DNA of 53,565 nucleotides from JAFAVZ01 sp036009105. Lineage in GTDB: Bacteria > Acidobacteriota > Thermoanaerobaculia > Gp7-AA8. The notes under the pieces are model-generated. The model saw only the letters and a program-made list of their open reading frames with translations, searched no databases and was not told the DNA's origin. Positions 34,264 through 41,399 of this stretch are shown in pieces; within the stretch, counting starts at the first letter, position 1; every line of letters starts with the position of its first letter. The translations under genes were made by a program, and so were the position numbers. The stretch covers positions 1 to 53,565 of the forward strand of contig DASYMJ010000109.1 of NCBI GenBank assembly GCA_036009105.1, given 5' to 3'.

Positions 34264-36444
34264 ATGATCCGCTTCGAAGACATCCTCGACCGCATCGAGA
34301 GCTACAAGCCGGATTTCGATGAGGAGCTGCTGGAGAAGGCTTACATCTTCTCCGCGCGCGAGCATCGGGGGCAGACTCGCAGCTCGGGCGAGCCGTACCT
34401 GATCCATCCGCTCAACGTCGCTTACATCCTGGCGGACATGCGTCTCGATGAGACCTCCATCGCGGTCGGACTGCTGCACGACGTGCTGGAGGACACGCTC
34501 ACCACCAAGGAGCGCCTCCAGGAGATCTTCGGCAACGACGTGGCGGAACTGGTCGACGGCGTCACCAAGATCTCCCGCTACGCCTACGTCTCGAAGGAGG
34601 AGCAGCAGGCGGAGACCTTCCGCAAGATGCTCCTGGCCATGGTCTCCGACCTGCGCGTGGTGCTGGTCAAGCTCGCCGACCGCCTGCACAACATGCGCAC
34701 CCTGCAGTACCTGCCGGACGAGAAGCGCCTCGCCGTCTCCAAGGAGACGCTGGAGATCTACGCCCCCATCGCCAACCGCCTCGGCATGGGCCGCATCAAG
34801 AGCGAGCTGGAAGACCTCTCCCTGCGCTGGCTCCATCCGCGCGAGTTCGAGGAGCTGAACAAGTCGGTCAGCGAGAAGATGGCCGTCTCCGGCGACGTGG
34901 TGGAGCGCATCCGGGAGACGCTCGCCGCGCACATGAAGACCAACGAGATCGAGGGGGAAGTCTACGGCCGGGTCAAGTCGATGTTCTCCATCTTCACCAA
35001 GATGCGGCGGCAGGAGATCGACATCGGCCAGCTGTACGACTACCTCGCCTTCCGCATCATCACCCCGTCCGTGAAGGACTGCTACGCCTGCCTCGGCATC
35101 ATCCATCAGATGTGGAGGCCGGTCCCCGGCCGCATCAAGGACTACATCGCGATGCCGAAGCCGAACTTCTATCAGTCGCTGCACACCACGGTGGTGGCGG
35201 AGAAAGGCCAGCCCTTCGAGGTGCAGATCCGGACCCGGGAGATGGACCTCATCGCCGAGCAGGGCATCGCGGCGCACTGGAAGTACAAGGAGGGACGCAT
35301 CGGCGCCTCGCCGGACGACGCCTCCTTCCTCTGGCTGCGCCAGCTGGTGGAGTGGCAGCACGACATCAAGGATCCCCGGGTCTTCATGAACTCGCTGAAG
35401 ATCGACCTCTATCCGGACGAGGTCTACACCTTCACCCCGAAAGGGGACGTCTTCGCCTTCCCGCGCGGCGCAACGCCGCTCGACTTCGCCTACCGCATCC
35501 ACACCGACGTCGGCCACCGCTGCCAGGGCGCGCGGGTGAACGGGAAGCTGGTGCCGCTGCGGACGCCGCTCAAGAACGGCGACATCGTGGAGATCGCCAC
35601 CGGCGCCAGCCAGACCCCCAGCCGGGAGTGGGTGAACATGGTGGTCACCGCCCGGGCCCGGCACAAGATCCGGCACTGGCTGAACGCGGAGCAGAAGAAC
35701 CGCTCCATCGAGCTGGGGCGGAAGCTCATCGAGAAGGAAGCCAAGAAGTACCGGGTGCAGTGGCGGAAGCTGGTGGCGGAGAACGCCCTGGACGGCGTGC
35801 TGCACGAGTACGCGCTGCCGCGCCTGGACGATCTCTACGCGGACGTCGGCTACGGCAAGGTCTCGGCGCGCCACATCGTGGAGCGCTTCGTCACCGACGA
35901 GCAGAAGGAGAAGGGGCCGGCCACCACCGATGCGGGCGTGCTGCAGCAGGCCGTGCGCAGGATCTTCCCCTTCACCTCATCGCAGACGGCGATCAAGGTC
36001 AAGGGCTATGACGACCTGATGACGTATCTGGCCAAGTGCTGCACGCCGCTGCCGGGGGAGCCGATCGTCGGCTACATCAGCCGCGGCAAGGGGGTGGCCG
36101 TGCACAGCGCGAACTGCCCGAACGTGAAGAACCTGATGTTCAACCCCGACCGGGAGATCGCGGTGGAGTGGGCCGACCAGCGCCAGTCGCAGTTCCAGGT
36201 GGAGCTGGAGATCATGATGGAGGACCGGCAGGGCATCCTGGCCCGCGTCATCAACACCATCTCCAACCTGAAGACCAACATCCGGCAGATGGACACCCGC
36301 TCCGGCGAGGGCAAGGCCACGGCGGAGATGGTCCTGGAGATCGCGGACCTCAAGCACCTGGAGAAGGTGACGCGCTCCATTCAGGGGCTGGACGGGGTGC
36401 TGCAGGTGGGGCGGAAGTACAACATCCGGCATGCCACGGCTTAG
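34264..36444 (+). CDS. rel: Bifunctional (p)ppGpp synthetase/hydrolase
   Basis: 726 residues; makes and degrades the stringent-response alarmone. Hydrolase HD domain: HPLNVAYILADMRLDET, GLLHDVLEDT and KLADRLHNMRTL, intact. Synthetase: GRIKDYIAMPKPNFYQSLHT and VQIRTREMD; the RIKD motif is of the bifunctional type, not the EFDD type of RelA. Next come TGS (VYTFTPKGDVFAFPRGATPL), a zinc-finger-like segment (CCTPLPGEPIVGYISRGKGV, AVHSANCPN) and a C-terminal ACT domain (MMEDRQGILARVINTISNL). It follows a gap with repeat B and has no strong -10/-35 that I could fix. Nine bases later a second gene begins on the same strand. Confidence 0.95.
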   Translation: MIRFEDILDRIESYKPDFDEELLEKAYIFSAREHRGQTRSSGEPYLIHPLNVAYILADMRLDETSIAVGLLHDVLEDTLTTKERLQEIFGNDVAELVDGVTKISRYAYVSKEEQQAETFRKMLLAMVSDLRVVLVKLADRLHNMRTLQYLPDEKRLAVSKETLEIYAPIANRLGMGRIKSELEDLSLRWLHPREFEELNKSVSEKMAVSGDVVERIRETLAAHMKTNEIEGEVYGRVKSMFSIFTKMRRQEIDIGQLYDYLAFRIITPSVKDCYACLGIIHQMWRPVPGRIKDYIAMPKPNFYQSLHTTVVAEKGQPFEVQIRTREMDLIAEQGIAAHWKYKEGRIGASPDDASFLWLRQLVEWQHDIKDPRVFMNSLKIDLYPDEVYTFTPKGDVFAFPRGATPLDFAYRIHTDVGHRCQGARVNGKLVPLRTPLKNGDIVEIATGASQTPSREWVNMVVTARARHKIRHWLNAEQKNRSIELGRKLIEKEAKKYRVQWRKLVAENALDGVLHEYALPRLDDLYADVGYGKVSARHIVERFVTDEQKEKGPATTDAGVLQQAVRRIFPFTSSQTAIKVKGYDDLMTYLAKCCTPLPGEPIVGYISRGKGVAVHSANCPNVKNLMFNPDREIAVEWADQRQSQFQVELEIMMEDRQGILARVINTISNLKTNIRQMDTRSGEGKATAEMVLEIADLKHLEKVTRSIQGLDGVLQVGRKYNIRHATA

Positions 36445-36452
36445 CGCGTTCG

Positions 36453-36824
36453 ATGGTGATCCTGCGCCAGGAGCAGTTCGACGCGCTCGCGGCGGATGCG
36501 CAGCGGCGCTTCGAGGACGAGCTGCGCCGGTTCCTGCTCTCCGGCTATCCGCGTGCGGTGGCGGGCATTGCCGAGGGCGAGCTGCGGACGCGCATCGCCT
36601 CGGCCGTTGCTCGCGCCGCCGCAAGTCATGGCCTGACCTTCCAGAGCTCCATCGCCGTGTTCGTGGCGGCGACGTTCACCGCCGGCGAGCGCTTCGACGA
36701 GTACCCGCCGATCGCCGCCATCCTGGCCCGGCCGTCATCCGAGGAGCGCCGGATGAAGCGGCTGCAGGATCTGCCGGAAGGCGTCTGGACGGCAGCACGG
36801 GCATTCTGCGACGAGAGGGGATGA
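36453..36824 (+). CDS. Small helical protein, possible effector-associated family
   Basis: 123 residues, almost all helical: ILRQEQFDALAADAQRRFED, ELRRFLLSGYPRAVAGIAEG, LRTRIASAVARAAASHGLTF, FVAATFTAGERFDEYPPIAA. The opening ILRQEQFDALA and the ending GERFDEYP resemble small proteins I recall being encoded beside type VI secretion or polymorphic-toxin cargo in myxobacteria and proteobacteria. That memory is not a database match. The gene begins nine bases after rel and ends four bases before the zinc-ribbon gene, so the three could share a transcript. No VgrG, PAAR or Hcp gene is visible in the window. Confidence 0.55.
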   Translation: MVILRQEQFDALAADAQRRFEDELRRFLLSGYPRAVAGIAEGELRTRIASAVARAAASHGLTFQSSIAVFVAATFTAGERFDEYPPIAAILARPSSEERRMKRLQDLPEGVWTAARAFCDERG

Positions 36825-36827
36825 CCG

Positions 36828-37961
36828 GTGCCTCTGGTCGATATCTACAGATGCCCGCAGTGCGGCCGCCCGTACGACGATTCATACGATTGCCAGGACT
36901 GCGGGGTGAGCACGGAGTACTACGACACGCAGTGGATCGAAGACATCGTCGGTATGGACGTTTCGAGCGGCTCGGACGCCAGCCCGTTCAACCCGCAGAC
37001 GGAGTCCCCCTTCCTTGCCTTTCCTTCCACTTCGGTGGTGACGAACAACTGCAAAACGACGACGGAGTCGGAAGGGAAGGAGGTGGAAGAGGACGATGCT
37101 GATGATGTCCAGGCATGCTGCAATCCGGTCAAGCAGCTCCTGGGCGTATTGGGTGAGGACTGCTCCCGGCTTCCGGTAGGCGCGCTCATTCGACTGATCT
37201 ATCAAACCGTGGGACCCTTCGACCCCGGCAAGCGTGACCAGCACGCCGTTCTCGCCTTCGACATCTCCTTTCTCTGGCACAACGAGGAAGCCCTCGGCAC
37301 CTGCGCGGACAGCCAGCCGGAGCTCATCACGCTCAGGGAGGCGTGGAGAAGCCGCCCGGCACTGGCGAAAGTCTCGAACTGCCACTCTTCGGCCGTGTCG
37401 ATGCTCCAAATCCTCGGCGGCGGCCAGATCGAGAAGGTGGGGGTCACGGGAGCGGGGGCGAGCAATGCGCTCGACATGAGCCCGCACATCGCGACCTTCA
37501 AGAGCCTCTGCATCTCCCTCCAGCAGCACGAGCGCGCCATCTGGCAGGTGAGCCACTGCGGGCACTCCTGGACTTTCATCAAGCGGCTAGGCCGGGTGGA
37601 GGTGATCGACGCCTTCGCCAACGATCGCGGTCTGGGCATCTGGGGCCTGACGGCAGAGGAAGTTGAGACGGTCAAGTGGCCGAAAAAGGTGCATCCTCCG
37701 CCAGCGAAACGTATCTGGACGGTGGAGGAGTTGCTCGACATCCTGCCGCTGCTGGTCCACGAGTCGCTGGAGACGCGGCACAAAGGACAGGAACGGCTCG
37801 TCAACTACCCCTTCGAGAACGACTCCGGCTCCGATCACCTGCCTACCGGCGCCTTTGGCTACGACTGCCGGGCGCTGAAGACGGATGGGGAGATCGTGCG
37901 CGCTCTCGCGGCGCGATTCTGCCACGCTCGGAATCGGTGGAAGGAGCTCACGAAGAAGTGA
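36828..37961 (+). CDS. Zinc-ribbon protein with a candidate papain-like core
   Basis: 377 residues; I do not recognise the family. An N-terminal zinc ribbon is formed by Cys9, Cys12, Cys22 and Cys25 (CPQCGRPYDDSYDCQDCG). A Glu/Asp-rich, low-complexity stretch (75-95) follows. The core from about 110 to 290 has, in order, SNCHSSAVSMLQ (Cys185), VSHCGHSWTF (His246) and RVEVIDAFAND (Asp261), the Cys-His-Asp order of papain, NlpC/P60 and transglutaminase-like enzymes. The GTG start has AGAGGGG nine bases upstream. GC content is lower than in rel. It could be a toxin or effector working with the small neighbour; this is inference. Confidence 0.6.
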   Translation: MPLVDIYRCPQCGRPYDDSYDCQDCGVSTEYYDTQWIEDIVGMDVSSGSDASPFNPQTESPFLAFPSTSVVTNNCKTTTESEGKEVEEDDADDVQACCNPVKQLLGVLGEDCSRLPVGALIRLIYQTVGPFDPGKRDQHAVLAFDISFLWHNEEALGTCADSQPELITLREAWRSRPALAKVSNCHSSAVSMLQILGGGQIEKVGVTGAGASNALDMSPHIATFKSLCISLQQHERAIWQVSHCGHSWTFIKRLGRVEVIDAFANDRGLGIWGLTAEEVETVKWPKKVHPPPAKRIWTVEELLDILPLLVHESLETRHKGQERLVNYPFENDSGSDHLPTGAFGYDCRALKTDGEIVRALAARFCHARNRWKELTKK

Positions 37962-37982
37962 GCGGGGAGGGGGAAGCGGGCG

Positions 37983-38011
37983 GCGAGCAGGAGAACTGCT
38001 CTCCTGCTCGC
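37983..38011. repeat. Family B hairpin, copy 3 (candidate bidirectional terminator)
   Basis: GCGAGCAGGAG (37983-37993) pairs perfectly with CTCCTGCTCGC (38001-38011) over seven bases. The right arm continues as GCTCGCT units to 38025, giving the family's 7-bp periodicity. It lies between the convergent zinc-ribbon gene and rpmB, so it may terminate both. Confidence 0.75.
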
Positions 38012-38028
38012 TGCTCGCTGCTCGCCGC

Positions 38029-38223
38029 TTAGCGCGCGGCCTTCTGGATCTTGCCGGTGCGGATGCAGCGGGTGCAGACGTTCATCCGCTTCACGGCGCT
38101 TCCGACCAGCACGCGGACGCGCTGGAGATTGGGCAGCCAGCGGCGGCTCGAAACGTTGTGGGCGTGGCTGACTCGGTTTCCGAAGACGGGTGCTTTCCCG
38201 CAGACTTCACACATTTTTGCCAT
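38029..38223 (-). CDS. rpmB: 50S ribosomal protein L28
   Basis: 64 residues, normal length. MAKMCEVCGKAPVFGNRVSH and VCTRCIRTGKIQK carry the paired cysteines of the zinc-binding (C+) form. NVSSRRWLPNLQRVR is the conserved rRNA-binding core. The start at 38223 has GAGGGAG eight bases upstream. Divergent from the pil operon, with 220 bases between. Confidence 0.97.
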   Translation of the reverse strand: MAKMCEVCGKAPVFGNRVSHAHNVSSRRWLPNLQRVRVLVGSAVKRMNVCTRCIRTGKIQKAAR

Positions 38224-38347
38224 TGATGACTCCCTCAAATAACGCGAAAGGCGTGGATTCTAACCAGCGTGCCCCCGAGGCGCAACCCTTTCGGGCCTCG
38301 CGGACGGCAAACACGCGCATTCGTTCAAGTTATCTATTCCCGTACGG

Positions 38348-38376
38348 TTGACACACCTTTGCAGGTGTTGTAATTT
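38348..38376 (+). promoter_or_regulatory. Promoter of the pil operon with an internal inverted repeat
   Basis: TTGACA (38348-38353) and TAATTT (38371-38376) are separated by the ideal 17 bases. The spacer contains the inverted repeat ACACCT-TTGC-AGGTGT (38353-38368), a possible operator. The pilM start is 67 bases downstream, leaving room for an untranslated leader. Best-looking sigma-70-type promoter in the window. Confidence 0.7.
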
Positions 38377-38443
38377 CGATCCACCTTTCGACATCCGGAG
38401 CCAGCGAGAAGTCAGTGTGTGTGTGAGATGGATGGGGTGAGCG

Positions 38444-39502
38444 GTGTTCTTCTCAAAGAGCAAAAACGTTGTCGGCCTTGATATCGGCTCCTCGGCAATC
38501 AAACTGGTAGAGCTGAAGGAGAAGAAGGGCGGGGCCTACTCACTCGTCAAGCTCGGCATCGAGCGGCTGTCTCCCGAAGCCATCGTTGACGGCTCGATCA
38601 TGGACTCCTCCATGGTCGTGGAAACGATTCAGCGGCTGAACACGGAAAAAGGCGTCAAGAATTCCAATTACGCGACCTCCCTGTCCGGCCATTCGGTGAT
38701 CATCAAAAAGATCACTTTGCCGGCCATGTCGCCGGAGGAGCTGGCCGAGTCGATCCAGTGGGAGGCGGAGCAGTACATCCCCTTCGACATCAACGACGTC
38801 AACCTCGACTACGTCCCCCTCACCGCCCCCGGCACGGGCGACAACATCGACGTCATCCTGGTGGCCGTGAAGAAGGAAAAGATCAACGACTACACCTCGG
38901 TGATCAGCCAGACCGGCAAGGTGCCGGTGCTGGTGGACGTGGACGCCTTCGCGCTGCAGAACTGCTACGAGGTGAACCACGAGGTGGACGGCGACAAGGT
39001 CATCGCCCTGGTCAACGTCGGCGCCTCGGTGACGAACGTGAACGTCCTGTCCGGGCAGATCTCGCTCTTCTGGCGCGACATCACCTTCGGAGGCAACCAG
39101 TACACCGACGCCATCCAGCGCGAGCTGAGCCTCTCCTTCGAGCAGGCGGAAGAGCTCAAGCGGGGCCACCCGGTGGCCGACTACACCATCCAGCAGGTCA
39201 TCCCCATCCTCAACTCCGTCTCCGAGGACTTCGCCGGCGAGCTGCGCAAGACGCTCGACTTCTTCACCGCGACCTCGGGAGCGGACCGCGTGGACGAGAT
39301 CGTCCTGGCCGGCGGCGGCAGCGGGGTGCTGAACCTCGACGCGATCCTGCGCGACAAGTTCGGCATCTCGGTCACGATCATGGATCCGTTCCGGAAGATC
39401 GCCGTCGATGAAGGCGAGTTCAACCCCGAGGAACTGGCCGAGATTGCGCCCAGTATGGCGATCGCCGTCGGTCTGGCCATGCGGAAGTTGGGGGACGCTT
39501 GA
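38444..39502 (+). CDS. pilM: Type IV pilus assembly protein PilM
   Basis: 352 residues; actin-like cytoplasmic ATPase that links pilus motors to PilN. The opening NVVGLDIGSSAIKLVELKEK is typical, followed by LSGHSVIIKKITLPAMSPEE, IQWEAEQYIPFDINDVNLDY and VDVDAFALQNCYEVN. The phosphate-2 loop is ALVNVGASVTNVNVLSG and the adenosine motif ILAGGGSGV-like (IVLAGGGSGVLNLD). GTG start, with GGATGGGG a few bases upstream. The stop overlaps the pilN start (TTGA). First gene of the operon. Confidence 0.95.
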   Translation: MFFSKSKNVVGLDIGSSAIKLVELKEKKGGAYSLVKLGIERLSPEAIVDGSIMDSSMVVETIQRLNTEKGVKNSNYATSLSGHSVIIKKITLPAMSPEELAESIQWEAEQYIPFDINDVNLDYVPLTAPGTGDNIDVILVAVKKEKINDYTSVISQTGKVPVLVDVDAFALQNCYEVNHEVDGDKVIALVNVGASVTNVNVLSGQISLFWRDITFGGNQYTDAIQRELSLSFEQAEELKRGHPVADYTIQQVIPILNSVSEDFAGELRKTLDFFTATSGADRVDEIVLAGGGSGVLNLDAILRDKFGISVTIMDPFRKIAVDEGEFNPEELAEIAPSMAIAVGLAMRKLGDA

Positions 39503-40185
39503 TCAAGATCAACTTAGTGCGGGAAGGGCGGGCGGTTCGCGGCGCGGGAGCCGTGGCCCAACCGGCCGTCACCCCCATGGCGGGCGGCGGCGGGACGGAC
39601 ATCAACAGCATCCTCATCGTGCTCCTGCTCGTGGTGGGAGGCCTCATCGCCGGCGCCTGGTGGTGGATGGAGAAGCGCAAGCTCAACGAGCGCGAGGAAA
39701 CCATCACCGTGCGCAAGGCGGAGGCCGAGAAGCTGGAGGCCATCATCCGCGACGTGGAGCAGTACCAGAAGCGCAAGGACAACCTCCAGAAGCGCATCGA
39801 CCTGATCAACCAGCTCAAGCAGAACCAGCGCGGCCCGGTCCGGATCATGGACCAGGTCAGCCGCGACCTTCCCGACCTGGTCTGGCTGGACAAGATGACC
39901 ATCAACAACGGGAGCATCGCTCTGCAGGGACGCGGTCTGAACCCGAACGCCATCGCCAACTTCGTGGAGAACATCAAGAACGATCCGTACTTCGAGGAGC
40001 CGCAGGTCGGCTCCATGACGCAGACGTCCGTGGCGCCGCTGGTCTACACGTTCGACATGAGCTTCGGCTTCTCGTACGCGCCGAAGACGGCGGAAGGCTC
40101 TGCCGGCGCAACGTCGACGACCGGCACCACCGGGAGCACCGGAACGGCGGGCACCACCGCCGCGCCGGGCGGGGCGAAGCCGTAA
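39499..40185 (+). CDS. pilN: Type IV pilus assembly protein PilN
   Basis: 228 residues; inner-membrane protein whose cytoplasmic tail binds PilM. The conserved N-terminal motif MIKINLVREGR is present. One membrane helix follows (SILIVLLLVVGGLIAGAWWW, about residues 36-55), then a coiled coil (LNEREETITVRKAEAEKLEA) and a periplasmic ferredoxin-like domain (LVWLDKMTINNGSIALQGRG). The end is a Gly/Thr-rich tail. A TTG start overlaps the pilM stop by four bases. Confidence 0.93.
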   Translation: MIKINLVREGRAVRGAGAVAQPAVTPMAGGGGTDINSILIVLLLVVGGLIAGAWWWMEKRKLNEREETITVRKAEAEKLEAIIRDVEQYQKRKDNLQKRIDLINQLKQNQRGPVRIMDQVSRDLPDLVWLDKMTINNGSIALQGRGLNPNAIANFVENIKNDPYFEEPQVGSMTQTSVAPLVYTFDMSFGFSYAPKTAEGSAGATSTTGTTGSTGTAGTTAAPGGAKP

Positions 40186-40198
40186 GGGGAGGGGGCCG

Positions 40199-40828
40199 AT
40201 GGCGCTGACACTGGAAGGAAAACCCTGGTACTACGGCTTCCTGATCGGACTCCTGCTCGCGGGCGTGGGGCTGTACGCTCTCTATTATTTCTACATCACC
40301 CCGACGGAAGAGGACATCGCCGGCAAGGACGCCCAGATCGCGGAGCTGGACCGGAAGATCGAACAGGGGCGGGCCGCGGAGCGGAAGCTCCCCCAGTTCC
40401 GGGCCGAGGTGGCGCGCCTGGAGCTGGAGCTCGACAAGCTGCGCCGCATCCTGCCTTCCTCCCGCAACACGGAAGAGATCATCAAGAAACTCAAGGCGCT
40501 GGTCGACACGGGCGACTTCGCCCTCAAGCGCCTCACCTTCCCCGTCCTGACCACGCCGAAGGGGGGCGACCCCTACGCGGAGTGGCCCATCTCGGTCTCG
40601 GTGGAGGGGCGGTACCACAACCTGGCGATCCTCTTCAATCGCCTGAGCAACTTCTCGCGCATCATCAACGTGGAGCAGATCAACATCTCGGCGCTGGCCA
40701 GCCAGACCGACCGCACCATCAGCACCGACTTCGTGGCCAAGACGTTCGTCTACGTCGAGCCGGCGGAGGAGAAGCCGAAGGCGAAGACGAAAGGAAAGCC
40801 GGGCGGGTCGTCCGGGGACGGGGACTAA
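40199..40828 (+). CDS. pilO: Type IV pilus assembly protein PilO
   Basis: 209 residues; inner-membrane partner of PilN. A helix YGFLIGLLLAGVGLYALYYF, a coiled coil (DAQIAELDRKIEQGRAAERK) and the PilO core LDKLRRILPSSRNTEEIIKK and VSVEGRYHNLAILFNRLSNF are visible. The C-terminus is Lys/Pro-rich (EEKPKAKTKGKPG). The start is 13 bases after pilN, with GGGGAGGG upstream. Confidence 0.93.
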   Translation: MALTLEGKPWYYGFLIGLLLAGVGLYALYYFYITPTEEDIAGKDAQIAELDRKIEQGRAAERKLPQFRAEVARLELELDKLRRILPSSRNTEEIIKKLKALVDTGDFALKRLTFPVLTTPKGGDPYAEWPISVSVEGRYHNLAILFNRLSNFSRIINVEQINISALASQTDRTISTDFVAKTFVYVEPAEEKPKAKTKGKPGGSSGDGD

Positions 40829-40831
40829 CGG

Positions 40832-41371
40832 ATGAACATGCGCAGGTTCGCCCAGTCGCTGCTGCTGGTGACGCTCGCCGTCGCCGGCGTGCTCGCGCAG
40901 CCGGTCGGCTCCAGACCGGCGGGAGGTCCGCCCCCTTCCACCACGACCGCCAACACGGCGGCCGACAATGCCGGCGTGCAGCAGACGCTTCAGGAGATCC
41001 TGGAGGAGCCGACCACCGGCGAGACGTACCGCTACGACCCGCAGGGGCGGCGCGATCCGTTCCAGTCGCTGGTCGGGCCGGCGCCGCGCCTGCAGCCGGG
41101 GCAGCGTCCGCCGGGCATCCCCGGGTTCCTCATCGATGAGCTCAAGCTGCAGGGAGTGGTCAAGACCAAACAGGGGCTCGTTGCCATGATCAACGGGCCG
41201 GACAACAAGGGTTACCTCGTTCACGTGGGAGACAAAGTCCTCGATGGCGAAGTGATTCGCATTACGGCCTCCTCCATCGTCTTCCGGCAGGAGGTCAATG
41301 ATCCGACTCAGATCGAGCGGTACCGCGAGGTAGTCAAGGACCTGATCCCCGAGGCGCAACGGAAGGGCTAG
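40832..41371 (+). CDS. pilP: Type IV pilus assembly lipoprotein-like PilP
   Basis: 179 residues; connects PilNO with the PilQ secretin in the periplasm. A signal peptide (SLLLVTLAVAGVLAQ) without a lipobox cysteine is visible, so it is exported but perhaps not lipidated. YRYDPQGRRDPFQSLVG is the linker motif, and GFLIDELKLQGVVKTKQGLV plus VGDKVLDGEVIRITASSIVF form the beta-sandwich core. Separated by three bases from pilO and followed by pilQ. Confidence 0.92.
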   Translation: MNMRRFAQSLLLVTLAVAGVLAQPVGSRPAGGPPPSTTTANTAADNAGVQQTLQEILEEPTTGETYRYDPQGRRDPFQSLVGPAPRLQPGQRPPGIPGFLIDELKLQGVVKTKQGLVAMINGPDNKGYLVHVGDKVLDGEVIRITASSIVFRQEVNDPTQIERYREVVKDLIPEAQRKG

Positions 41372-41399
41372 TCAGGTCAGGGGCTGTGTGGAGGGCGAG

